A stretch of 36,775 bases of DNA from an uncultured Mucispirillum sp. (GTDB lineage: Bacteria > Chrysiogenota > Deferribacteres > Deferribacterales > Mucispirillaceae). The position numbers and the translations under genes were made by a program. Below the pieces are notes generated by a model. It worked only from the letters and a program-made list of their open reading frames with translations. It had not been told where the DNA came from and searched no databases. Positions within the stretch are counted from its first letter, which is position 1. Each line of letters begins with the position of its first letter. Location of the stretch: assembly GCA_944324465.1 (NCBI GenBank), contig CALUWI010000020.1:1-36775 (forward strand), written 5' to 3'. This document shows, in pieces, positions 26,596-34,508 of the stretch.

Positions 26596-27474
26596 ATGAG
26601 TCAACATCCTTTGATAGTAGGAATAGGCGAGCTTTTATGGGACAGGCTGCCTAGTGGAAAACGAGTTGGCGGAGCACCTGCCAATGTTGTATATCATGCG
26701 TCCTGCCTTGGTGCAGAAGGTTATGCAGTCAGTGCTGTTGGTAAAGATAAACTTGGTGATGAGCTTTTAGAAGCTATTTCAGAAACTACTTTGCATACAG
26801 CTATAGAAAGAGTAGATTATCCAACAGGTTCTGTACATGTTACATTAAATTATGGCATACCTGAATATAATATTGTGGAAAATGTTGCATGGGATTATAT
26901 TCCATTAACTGATAACGCCCTCACTCTTGTTAAAAAAGCAGATGCAATATGCTATGGCACTCTTGCAAGCAGAAACGATGTATCTCACAATACTATTATC
27001 ACATTGTTAAAACATGCAAATCCGTCATCATTAAGGCTTTTTGATGTAAATTTAAGAGCAGCATATTATTCTAAACAGCTTATTAATGAGCTTATTACTT
27101 ATGCAAATATTTTTAAAGTAAACAGTGATGAGGCAGTTGTATTAAAAAGTATGCTTGATGTAGATATATCTGATGATGATTTATGCAGGATGATTTTAGA
27201 AAAATATAATTTAAAATACCTAATATATACAAACGGCAGTTTAAGTTCCAGCATATACACTGCTGATGCAGTATCCACATTAAAAACCCCGCCTGTTAGA
27301 GTAAATGATACAATCGGTGCAGGTGATGCTTTTTCTGGTGCTTTTGTATATTACACACTTTCAGGACTTTTTTTAGAAGATGCTCACCATATGGCAGTAA
27401 ATATTTCTGCCTTTGTATGCACTCAAAGTGGAGCATGGCCAAAATATCCAGAAACTATGCAGAAATATATATAG
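26596..27474 (+). CDS. PfkB family carbohydrate kinase, fructokinase-like
   Basis: A 292-residue ribokinase-family enzyme that phosphorylates a sugar with ATP. The N-terminal signature G-G-A-P-A-N-V (25-31) and the C-terminal signature D-T-I-G-A-G-D-A-F-S-G-A-F (238-250), with catalytic D244, are intact. G-E-L-L-W-D-R-L-P-S-G-K near the start is typical of bacterial fructokinases (ScrK-like). Substrate choice cannot be settled from sequence alone; no sugar transporter or hydrolase is adjacent. The ATG is preceded by GGAGTGAAG, and a weak terminator follows. Confidence 0.88.
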   Translation: MSQHPLIVGIGELLWDRLPSGKRVGGAPANVVYHASCLGAEGYAVSAVGKDKLGDELLEAISETTLHTAIERVDYPTGSVHVTLNYGIPEYNIVENVAWDYIPLTDNALTLVKKADAICYGTLASRNDVSHNTIITLLKHANPSSLRLFDVNLRAAYYSKQLINELITYANIFKVNSDEAVVLKSMLDVDISDDDLCRMILEKYNLKYLIYTNGSLSSSIYTADAVSTLKTPPVRVNDTIGAGDAFSGAFVYYTLSGLFLEDAHHMAVNISAFVCTQSGAWPKYPETMQKYI

Positions 27475-27491
27475 GTCAGCAAAAATATATG

Positions 27492-27527
27492 GCAGTATAT
27501 ACTTATTAATATAATATACTGCTTTAT
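27492..27527 (+). terminator. Weak terminator after the sugar kinase
   Basis: A 9-bp stem GCAGTATAT/ATATACTGC (27492-27500 with 27514-27522) and a 13-nt loop, followed by TTTATT. The stem is AT-rich, so efficiency is doubtful. Confidence 0.5.
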
Positions 27528-27579
27528 TATTATAGTATAGTATGATGAAGCTGTATTCATTAATCTTTTATTAAATCTT

Positions 27580-28021
27580 TATAATTATCTACATCACCCC
27601 CATTTTTTTACAATAATACTAATAACTATATAATAATTAAAATAAAATATTTACTAGAATTAAAAATAGAGCTTAAAAATAAGTATATATTAATATGACA
27701 TTATATCCGCTTTTAAAGAATGCACCCATGTTATTTCATTCTCTTTGCGACTTAATTTCTTATGAGCTGTTTTTTTGGAACGGTTAGCAAGCTGATTGTC
27801 TGAGCGATAGCGAGTTGCAGTTGCTGTGGAGAAAAAACAGCGAATGTTTAAGGAATTGGAGCATAAGAAATGAAATAACGAAAACTTGATTTATGAGATT
27901 TGCGGCGGTAAGATAGTTTAAAATATACTACAAATACATAAACAATAATTACTAAGTTTATTATAAATTAGTATTTTTAATTATAGTTTCAAAAAAATGG
28001 GGGTGAAGCAGTATAATTATA
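27580..28021. repeat. Non-coding element with 30-bp inverted termini (MITE-like)
   Basis: Fills most of the 679-bp gap before the fusion gene. The ends form an imperfect 30-bp inverted repeat: CACCCCCATTTTTTT is exact at 27595-27609 and, inverted, at 27991-28005, and TATAATTAT is exact at 27580-27588 and 28012-28020. Inside, GTTATTTCAT (27730-27739) and ATTTCTTATG (27755-27764) both pair with one contiguous segment (27862-27879). No reading frame of note lies within. It could be a miniature transposable element, a structured RNA or a decayed element; no target duplication is evident. Confidence 0.5.
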
Positions 28022-28153
28022 TATTGCAAAAAAATATTTTTTTTGGTAAATATTTCTATCCAACAAATTTCTTAATTTATTTTTATTTATTTTTCTGACA
28101 AAACGAGCCTACTCTCTTTTGCCATATTTTTATTTTTTATTTTAGGAGTATAT

Positions 28154-29431
28154 ATGAATAAATCTTCATTTGTTGAAAGATTGATAGTGTCAATTTTTGG
28201 TTTATTTTTAATGTCATTAGGTATTTCTTTTGCTATCCGCAGTAATCTTGGTATTACACCTATATCCTGCCCGCCTTATGTTTTAAGCCACTATTTTACA
28301 AACTGGACTTTAGGGCAGTTAACTGTTGGTATGCATATTACAATGATTATTGCTCAAGTTATTATTTTAAGAAAAGAGTTTCCTAAATCTCAGTATTCAC
28401 AAATACTTGTGAGCTTTTTATTTGGCTTTTTAATAGACGGCTCTATGTGGCTCACTCAATCAGTGACAGCACCAAATTATATAGTGCAGCTTTTATATGT
28501 GCTTTTAGGTTCACTGCTTGTATCAATAGGTATTATATTTGAAGTAACACCAAAATTATTATATTTAGCAGGTGACGGCTTAATGATAACAGTTGCAAGG
28601 GTATTAAAAAGACCTTTTGGTCAGATAAAAATAGGTTTTGATGTAACACTTGTATCTTTTAGCATAATTGCAGGTTATTTACTGCTGAATAACATAATAG
28701 GCGTCAGGGAAGGGACACTGATTTCTGCTATTTTAGTAGGCTTTATCATTGGCAAGCTGAACCCAGTAATAAGCCCATTTATTACAAGATTTTTAGAAAG
28801 ACGAGAAAGACACAAAGACAAAGTTCAAGGTTACAATATTATTACAATAGGCAGGGAGCTTGGCAGCGGTGGAAGAGAAATAGGTCAGAAACTTGCTAAA
28901 AAATTAGGCTGGAAGTTTATTGATAAAGAATTTATCAAAGATGCAGTAGTAAAAAGCGGACTTTCCGGCGATTTTGTAGAGAATAACGACCAGCAGATGA
29001 CTTCTTCTGAAAAACTGCTTAGATATATTTCTATGGATAATATTTTTAATGATGAAAATTTATCAGATAACGACAGGCTTTTCATTGCCCAAAGTAAAAT
29101 AATAAAAGATGCAGCAGAAAAAGGCAACTGTGTAATTGTAGGAAGATGTGCCGATGTGGTACTTGATGACTGTGATAACTGCTTTAATATATTTATAGCA
29201 GCAGATAAAGAGTTTGCAAAAAAACGAGTGGCAGAGGAATTTAAATTGACAGAAGATGAAGCTGTAGAATATATTAATAAAATAAATCATCTTCGCAGCA
29301 ACCACTATAACTATTATACTGGCAGAACATGGGGCGACCCGTCAAGATATGATATGTATATAAAAAGCTCCAGTTTAGGCATAGACAGGGCAGTAGATGC
29401 AGTATATAACGCTGTGAAACAGGGAAAATAG
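28154..29431 (+). CDS. Fusion of YczE/YitT-type membrane domain and cytidylate-kinase-like domain
   Basis: A 425-residue protein in two parts. Residues 1-215 hold about five or six transmembrane helices with G-I-S-F-A-I-R-S-N-L-G-I-T-P-I-S (23-38), as in the DUF6198 (YczE/YyaS/YitT-like) family. Residues 226-425 are a cytoplasmic P-loop kinase of the cytidylate-kinase-like family: I-G-R-E-L-G-S-G-G-R-E-I-G (232-244), I-D-K-E-F near 256, and V-G-R-C-A-D-V-V-L (329-337). The kinase half departs from the usual G-x4-GK-T loop, as this subfamily does. The downstream flavoprotein gene begins at the next base, so they are co-expressed. I infer a membrane sensor or transporter linked to a nucleotide-type kinase; neither substrate is known. 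Confidence 0.85.
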   Translation: MNKSSFVERLIVSIFGLFLMSLGISFAIRSNLGITPISCPPYVLSHYFTNWTLGQLTVGMHITMIIAQVIILRKEFPKSQYSQILVSFLFGFLIDGSMWLTQSVTAPNYIVQLLYVLLGSLLVSIGIIFEVTPKLLYLAGDGLMITVARVLKRPFGQIKIGFDVTLVSFSIIAGYLLLNNIIGVREGTLISAILVGFIIGKLNPVISPFITRFLERRERHKDKVQGYNIITIGRELGSGGREIGQKLAKKLGWKFIDKEFIKDAVVKSGLSGDFVENNDQQMTSSEKLLRYISMDNIFNDENLSDNDRLFIAQSKIIKDAAEKGNCVIVGRCADVVLDDCDNCFNIFIAADKEFAKKRVAEEFKLTEDEAVEYINKINHLRSNHYNYYTGRTWGDPSRYDMYIKSSSLGIDRAVDAVYNAVKQGK

Positions 29432-30226
29432 GTGAAATTAGAAATGGAAATATTAAAATCAAAATCAGTTTTTTTCAGCCCTGCAAGAAAAACTGGTGAT
29501 ATTACATCTCTTTTTGTATCAAGCCTTGGTTATGAGATAGAAAAATATAATATTACAAGCTACAAAAAGCGTGATACAGCTGTAAATTTTTTATCAAATG
29601 ATTTGGCAGTCTTTGCATACCCTGTATATGGTGGCAGAGTGCCTGATATTATGATAAAACAGCTTGAAAAAATGAAATCAAATAACACCCCTGCTGTAAT
29701 AATCGCAGTTTATGGCAACAGAGCTTATGAAGATGCACTTTTAGAAATGCAGAATATTTTATCAGAAAAAGGATTTATTGTTATTGCTGCAGCTGCTTTT
29801 ATTGCAAACCATTCTATAATGACAGAAGTAGCAGTGAATAGGCCAGATGATAAAGATAAAGAAAAAATAAAAGATTTTGCAGAAAGAGTAAAAAATAAAT
29901 TAAAAAATATAGAAAATATTTTAGATATAGAAAAAATTAATCTGCCAGGCGATTTTCCATACAGAGAATATAACGGCATACCACTGAAACCTACAGGGGA
30001 CAGCAAATGCACAGCATGCGGTGCCTGTGTGCAAAACTGCCCAGTAAATGCAATTATGGCAGAAAACCCAAGAAAAACAGATAAAACAAAATGTATTACC
30101 TGTATGGGATGTGCTGCAATATGTCCGCAGGGTGCAAGACATTTAAATAAAATACTGCATTTCCTTTCAGAAATACCATTCAAGAAAAAATACGGTGCAA
30201 GAAAAGAGCCAGATATATTTGTGTAA
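29432..30226 (+). CDS. EFr1 family ferredoxin-flavodoxin protein
   Basis: A 264-residue protein combining an N-terminal flavodoxin-like domain (about 10-160) with two [4Fe-4S] clusters near the C-terminus: C193-x2-C196-x2-C199-x3-C203-P and C221-x2-C224-x2-C227-x3-C231-P. This is the EFr1 layout common in anaerobes, moving electrons between FMN and iron-sulfur centres; physiological partners are unknown. F-A-Y-P-V-Y-G-G-R-V-P (61-71) is the family's conserved flavin-region block. GTG at 29432 follows the previous stop directly and has AGGGA 6 nt upstream; an ATG at 29444 with AGGTG 9 nt upstream is an equally plausible start. Confidence 0.9.
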   Translation: MKLEMEILKSKSVFFSPARKTGDITSLFVSSLGYEIEKYNITSYKKRDTAVNFLSNDLAVFAYPVYGGRVPDIMIKQLEKMKSNNTPAVIIAVYGNRAYEDALLEMQNILSEKGFIVIAAAAFIANHSIMTEVAVNRPDDKDKEKIKDFAERVKNKLKNIENILDIEKINLPGDFPYREYNGIPLKPTGDSKCTACGACVQNCPVNAIMAENPRKTDKTKCITCMGCAAICPQGARHLNKILHFLSEIPFKKKYGARKEPDIFV

Positions 30227-30285
30227 AAATATTATTTTTCTATAATAAACTAAAAATATTATAAATATATGAAGTATGCATATAC

Positions 30286-30367
30286 AGACTCTTCGCTGCA
30301 GCTCAGATAGACATAAGTATGCAGATAAATTATTATAAATCTGCACACAGTTTGTCTATTCTGAGCT
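30286..30367. repeat. Long imperfect stem-loop, member of a dispersed repeat family
   Basis: Within the 308-bp gap after the ferredoxin gene, AGCTCAGATAGACA (30300-30313) pairs with 30353-30367, with one bulged base, and GCAGAT/ATCTGC (30321-30326 with 30339-30344) nests inside. The left arm reads AGACTCTTCGCTGCAG then CTCAGATAGACA, similar to the segment at 33642-33677. No gene is apparent apart from a nuclease remnant to the right. Confidence 0.5.
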
Positions 30368-30437
30368 ATATTTATGCGAAAAATCTTATCTTTATAAAAC
30401 TATGGTGAAGCAGAAAAGTCCGCTGACACCTTGTATT

Positions 30438-30518
30438 TTATGCACTAATAAGCCATGTTAAAAATGCATCTTGAGCAAGTTCATTTGTGCCTATTTCAAA
30501 TAAATTTGGTTTATTCAT
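30438..30518 (-). pseudogene. N-terminal remnant of a PD-(D/E)XK-type nuclease gene
   Basis: A 26-codon frame with a good ribosome site (AGGGGAAATATT before the ATG) encodes M-N-K-P-N-L-F-E-I-G-T-N-E-L-A-Q-D-A-F-L, then T-W-L-I-S-A and a stop. This closely recalls the start of large PD-(D/E)XK superfamily nucleases (pattern F-x-I-x-T-x-E-L-x-Q-D-A-F-L-x-W-L) found in gut-bacterial accessory regions. The rest of the gene is missing. It sits just after the RCC1 gene on the same strand. It is likely a relic left by a deletion or recombination. Confidence 0.5.
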
Positions 30519-30534
30519 AATATTTCCCCTATTA

Positions 30535-32241
30535 TTATTTCTCTTTAAATTCTATTTTTACAGGATAGTTTGAATAATTCAAACCAGTTCCATAAAGCAA
30601 ACCATCTTCAGTTAAAAAATATATATCATTACTATGAGATTCAGATATTACTTTCTTAATTGTTCCAGTAATACCAGTAATAAGTGTTGGTATGGTTATG
30701 TTTTCTTCATTATTTCCAACACCCAACTTGCCTTTATAATTACTACCCCATGCATAAAGTGAGTCATCTTCCATTAAGGCATAAAACGATGAACCAGTTA
30801 TTAGTTCTTTTATCTTACTAGGTAAATTTACTTTCGTAGGTGTATTTCTATTTACTTCATCACCAACACCCAGATGACCATCTCTATTATCACCCCATGC
30901 ATAAAGTGAGCCATCTTCGAGAATAGCATAAATATTAGTTGCATTATTTATTATCTCTTTAATAGTGCCAGATAGATTTACTTTAGTAGGTGTATTTCTA
31001 TTTATTTCATCACCAACCCCTAGCTGACCAAAATAATTATAACCCCATGTATAAAGTGAACCATCTTCCAGTATAGCATAACTACCACCTGTAAACTCTT
31101 TAATCTTTCCAGGTAAATTAACTTTAGTTGGTATGTTTCTATTTACTTCATCACCAACCCCCAGCTCACCACTACCATTATAACCCCAGGCATAAAGTGA
31201 ACCATCTTCCAGTATAGCATAACTACCACCTGTAAACTCTTTAATCTTGCCAGGTAAATTAACTTTAGTTGGTATGTTTCTATTTACTTCATCACCAACC
31301 CCCAGCTCACCACTACCATTAGAACCCCAAGCATAAAGAGAGTTATCTTCTGTTATGGCATAGATTGATGAATCATTTATTAGCTCTTTAATTGTGCCAT
31401 TAATACCAGTAACAAGTGTTGGTGTGGATATCTGTTCTTCATTACTTCCAAGCCCCAATCGCCCATGAGTATTTTCGCCCCAAGTATAAAGAGAGCTATC
31501 TTCCATCAAGGCATAAACTGAATTAAAGTAACTCCTTAGTTCTTTAATCTTGCCAGGTAGATTAACTTTTGTAGGTGTATTTCTATCTACTCTATCGCCA
31601 AGCCCCAGGGTGCTGAAATAATTATTACCCCAAGCATATAAAGAGCCATCTTCTGTTATGGCATATATTGATGAACCATATATTGATAAACCATATACAG
31701 TATATGTTCCTAGCTCCTTAATTTTACCAGTGATACCAGTAACCTTTATAGGTTTAGTTTGATTATCAGTATTACCAATCCCAAGCTGACCATCACTATT
31801 ATCACCCCATACATAAAGTTCTCCATTTTCTGTTATAGCATAAAATGAAGATTTAGTAATATAAGAGTCTGAAACTCTATCATAGATTTCGTAACTTTCT
31901 ACTGTAAGCTGATTAATTTTATCAGGAATATTAACTTTTTTCTTATTCTGTTGGTCTACATTTTCATCAGTAATTCCTAACCCCAGCTGACCATGATTAT
32001 TATTACCCCAAGCGTAAAGTGAACCATCATATAAGATTGCATATTGGGAATATAATGAATTATCATCCCACGTAAGAATATTATAAAATTCTTTTACAGA
32101 ATTCGGTTCTGGCTGGACTGTGCCACCGCCGTCATTATTTCCGCCACTATTACTTTCATTACTGCTGTCACTGCATGCAGTTATCATAAAAATAGATAAA
32201 ACAGCAAAAAGTAATGTTATTATAAATTTTTTCTTTTGCAT
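30535..32241 (-). CDS. RCC1-repeat surface lipoprotein
   Basis: A 568-residue lipoprotein: signal peptide with lipobox I-T-A-C (Cys23), a Ser/Asn/Gly linker, then nine clear RCC1-type repeats, each with a core such as L-Y-A-W-G-x-N-x-x-G-x-L-G-x-G, and a degenerate tenth (L-Y-G-T-G-L-N-Y). The period is about 47-50 residues. RCC1 repeats build beta-propellers; in bacteria they are often exported and their ligands are unknown. Neighbouring repeats are nearly identical at DNA level (31051-31321), so copy number may change by recombination. Expression likely depends on the poly-C promoter spacer at 32278-32292. AAAGGAGC precedes the ATG by about 6 nt. Confidence 0.9.
   Translation of the reverse strand: MQKKKFIITLLFAVLSIFMITACSDSSNESNSGGNNDGGGTVQPEPNSVKEFYNILTWDDNSLYSQYAILYDGSLYAWGNNNHGQLGLGITDENVDQQNKKKVNIPDKINQLTVESYEIYDRVSDSYITKSSFYAITENGELYVWGDNSDGQLGIGNTDNQTKPIKVTGITGKIKELGTYTVYGLSIYGSSIYAITEDGSLYAWGNNYFSTLGLGDRVDRNTPTKVNLPGKIKELRSYFNSVYALMEDSSLYTWGENTHGRLGLGSNEEQISTPTLVTGINGTIKELINDSSIYAITEDNSLYAWGSNGSGELGVGDEVNRNIPTKVNLPGKIKEFTGGSYAILEDGSLYAWGYNGSGELGVGDEVNRNIPTKVNLPGKIKEFTGGSYAILEDGSLYTWGYNYFGQLGVGDEINRNTPTKVNLSGTIKEIINNATNIYAILEDGSLYAWGDNRDGHLGVGDEVNRNTPTKVNLPSKIKELITGSSFYALMEDDSLYAWGSNYKGKLGVGNNEENITIPTLITGITGTIKKVISESHSNDIYFLTEDGLLYGTGLNYSNYPVKIEFKEK
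31051..31321. repeat. Near-identical 141-bp tandem repeat inside the RCC1 gene
   Basis: Bases 31051-31180 and 31192-31321 match at 129 of 130 positions (the difference is T31108/G31249), with a 141-bp period (47 codons, in frame). The other RCC1 units are clearly more diverged, so this pair reflects a recent duplication or gene conversion. Confidence 0.9.
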
Positions 32242-32271
32242 AGTAAGCTCCTTTTCTAAATTTTTTTACCC

Positions 32272-32298
32272 ATTTTATCATGGGGGGGGGAATGTCAA
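32272..32298 (-). promoter_or_regulatory. Promoter with poly-C spacer, candidate phase-variation switch
   Basis: On the minus strand a perfect -35 box TTGACA (32298-32293) and a -10 box TAAAAT (32277-32272) are separated by 15 bp, of which nine are a single C run (G9 on the plus strand, 32282-32290). The predicted transcript starts about 25 nt before the RCC1 lipoprotein ATG. A C9 run is exceptional in such AT-rich DNA. Slippage would change spacer length; two more C would give the optimal 17 bp. Confidence 0.72.
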
Positions 32299-32451
32299 GC
32301 ATAAAAATTGCATAAATGTTTAAAATGATTATATTTAATGGTTTCGTCTTTAGGTGTCGCAGCATAATTTTATATTTAAAAAACTTTTTGACATATTATC
32401 TAAATTATTTATATTATAAAATAGATAAATATTTATAAAAAGGTTTAGTTT

Positions 32452-33615
32452 ATGAAATATATATTAGTTTTACTTAGTGCATTAATAATAATATTTGGTG
32501 TAATATTTGTTTTAAAGCAAAGCGAAGAAAAAAATATTAAAATGCCACAATCAGAAGAAACAGCAAATATTGCTGCATTAATTAAACAGCTTAAGTCACT
32601 TATTGATGAAGTATCTTTAAAAAATTTCCAAAGTGATGAAGAAGTATATGCTCAGTATAAAGATAAGCTGTTATTGATAGATACATTATCAGAGCAGGTG
32701 ATAGATAATATTACTGCTATTAATACTATTAAAGATTATAATTATGCAGACTACATAACTTTACGCTTTAGTATTAAAATGGATTTACTTTCCATACTTT
32801 CTGTTATTACTCCTAGTCAGTATAAAGATAATATGACAGATGAAATTATTACCCATAATCTCCTTAATTATACAGCTTTATATTTTATTTCACTTGCAAG
32901 CCTTTATAATGAAAGAATAAATGTATCTGATTATTTAAAAGTATATAAAGAGCCGTATTACAGCCATGAGCAGGGGATGCAGGAATATAAAAGGCAGTTA
33001 TCATTTTTAAATAATGTACAAAAGATAACAGATACATTAAACTTTTCTGAAAATGATAAGAAAATTAAAGAAACCCTTATATATAAAGCAGGTCAAAGTT
33101 ATTCATTATATGGTATAAATTCTGGGCTTTATGAAAATATTTCACAGTTTGCTCAGTGGGAAATATATAAAAATAAATATATATTAGATGACTATCAGCA
33201 GACATTTTTAAATAACCTTTATAAATATAAATCAGTTAAAGCCTTAAAAAATGTATATCTTGCAAAAATCTATATGCAGTTTATGATGCTTGATGATAAA
33301 TATTCCAGTATGTTATCAAACTTGGCAGAAATGGAGCAGGAATATCCGGAAGAATTTTATGAAGAAAGCACTCTTTTTGTAAGCGGCTGCACAAACCCTG
33401 CCTATCTTTTTGAAAATACATTAAATAAATGTATAGATTTTATAAAAAATGCAGAAACAAAAGAAGATGCCTTTTCATATTTAGAAGATGAAAATATTGC
33501 TGGCTATGTGATGATAGATGATAAAATATGTGCATCAAAAGATGACTATGGCTGTAAGTTTTATAATAATGATAATATAATGTGTGAAACATTAAAGGAA
33601 AAGCTTTCAAAATAA
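32452..33615 (+). CDS. Membrane-anchored or exported helical protein of unknown function
   Basis: A 387-residue protein with a single N-terminal hydrophobic segment (about 3-21), likely an uncleaved anchor since no cleavage site is clear. The rest is helical, acidic and Tyr/Lys-rich (many Y-K and K-N pairs), without a motif I recognise. The last 60 residues contain four cysteines, C354? excluded from firm numbering, in D-K-I-C-A-S, Y-G-C-K-F and I-M-C-E-T, which could form disulfides if exported. AAAAGG precedes the ATG. It is divergent from the RCC1 lipoprotein gene, so the two share an upstream region of about 210 bp. Confidence 0.68.
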   Translation: MKYILVLLSALIIIFGVIFVLKQSEEKNIKMPQSEETANIAALIKQLKSLIDEVSLKNFQSDEEVYAQYKDKLLLIDTLSEQVIDNITAINTIKDYNYADYITLRFSIKMDLLSILSVITPSQYKDNMTDEIITHNLLNYTALYFISLASLYNERINVSDYLKVYKEPYYSHEQGMQEYKRQLSFLNNVQKITDTLNFSENDKKIKETLIYKAGQSYSLYGINSGLYENISQFAQWEIYKNKYILDDYQQTFLNNLYKYKSVKALKNVYLAKIYMQFMMLDDKYSSMLSNLAEMEQEYPEEFYEESTLFVSGCTNPAYLFENTLNKCIDFIKNAETKEDAFSYLEDENIAGYVMIDDKICASKDDYGCKFYNNDNIMCETLKEKLSK

Positions 33616-33641
33616 GGTATATTATTGGTAATAAAAACAAA

Positions 33642-33677
33642 TGTCATTCAGAGCCTTAGAAATAAGGCGAAGAATCT
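33642..33677. repeat. Second copy of the dispersed GACA/TCTTCGC repeat
   Basis: Read on the minus strand it begins AGATTCTTCGCC and ends GCTCTGAATGACA, similar to the arm at 30286-30313 (AGACTCTTCGC ... GCTCAGATAGACA). It is non-coding and lies between two genes. Short stem-forming repeats of this sort are often dispersed in a genome. Confidence 0.4.
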
Positions 33678-33744
33678 TATAGTGTTCAAGTTATAACAGT
33701 TTAATTCTCATCGTTTATGCTCTAATAGACATAAAATATTGGTA

Positions 33745-33768
33745 TAAAAAAGGGCTGAATAACAGCCC
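33745..33768 (-). terminator. Terminator of the MORN-like protein gene
   Basis: Stem GGGCTG/CAGCCC (33752-33757 with 33763-33768) with a 5-nt loop. On the minus strand it is followed by TTTTTTAT. It lies 15 bp beyond the stop of the gene at 33784-34482. Confidence 0.8.
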
Positions 33769-33783
33769 ATTTTGTCTAATAGT

Positions 33784-34482
33784 TTAATATCCGCACTTAA
33801 CTTCCAGACCTTTTTCCCAATTAGATATCTCTGCTTTAGTCCATTTAAGACCACCTGGTCTTAGGCGAGCAAAAACTGTATCTGCACATTCTGCAGATAT
33901 TATTTTATCATCTTTATATGTAATTGTTGACCAAAGTTTGCCATTTTCATCATAAATTTCTGCTATACCATTATTTTGAAAATTGTTTATAGGCATATAA
34001 GAATGCATTGCACCATTTTCATCATATATAGTGCACTCACCTGCACCATTTTTCACTGAACAATCTGTCTGTATATTGCCATTTTCATGATACATTTTGA
34101 AATCATAATCTACCTTTTTATTTTTAAGAAATTCATAATCAGGCAATCCATTATCTTCAAGCATTTCATAAAAACTCATAAAAATACTATAATCACTTGT
34201 ATATACATCTAAAAATGGCTTGTCTTTTTCATAATATATGATTGCTCTTATTTCGCTATTTATTTTTCCATTTTTCATTTTAAATTGCAGTTCTACTATA
34301 TCTTCTAATTTAGCACAATAGATGCCAGATGCTTTTTTATTTTTATAGATACCACCTGATAATAAATTATCTAATTCATTATTTTTAATTTCATCATCAG
34401 TAAATATGTAATCACACTCTTGAGCAAATAAATATATAGGTATAAATAAAACAAGTATTATAAATAAAATGAGTTTTTTCAT
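33784..34482 (-). CDS. Exported protein with MORN_2-type repeats
   Basis: A 232-residue protein with a signal peptide (cleavage after about A20 in L-F-A-Q). The C-terminal half carries three repeats of the MORN variant type, with cores Y-H-E-N-G-N-I-Q (131-138), Y-D-E-N-G-A-M-H (153-160) and Y-D-E-N-G-K-L-W (177-184). Such repeats occur in many exported proteins and in some immunity proteins of toxin systems; no partner gene is visible here. The N-terminal half is unassigned. It has its own terminator and lies 26 bp downstream of leuD on the same strand, so read-through from leuCD is possible. Confidence 0.78.
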   Translation of the reverse strand: MKKLILFIILVLFIPIYLFAQECDYIFTDDEIKNNELDNLLSGGIYKNKKASGIYCAKLEDIVELQFKMKNGKINSEIRAIIYYEKDKPFLDVYTSDYSIFMSFYEMLEDNGLPDYEFLKNKKVDYDFKMYHENGNIQTDCSVKNGAGECTIYDENGAMHSYMPINNFQNNGIAEIYDENGKLWSTITYKDDKIISAECADTVFARLRPGGLKWTKAEISNWEKGLEVKCGY

Positions 34483-34508
34483 AATTCCATTTCCTTTTTA
34501 ATTTATTT

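Noticed and set aside
27580-28021. Inverted-repeat element considered as a retron non-coding RNA
   Set aside because: No reverse transcriptase or effector gene lies next to it; the following gene is a membrane/kinase fusion.
31051-31321. Regular near-identical repeats considered as a CRISPR array
   Set aside because: They are 141-bp in-frame coding repeats of RCC1 units with no spacers, and no cas genes are present anywhere in the window.
32120-32323. Plus-strand frame crossing the G9 run
   Set aside because: It lies mostly antisense to the RCC1 signal peptide, lacks a ribosome site and has low-complexity sequence; the run fits a promoter spacer instead.
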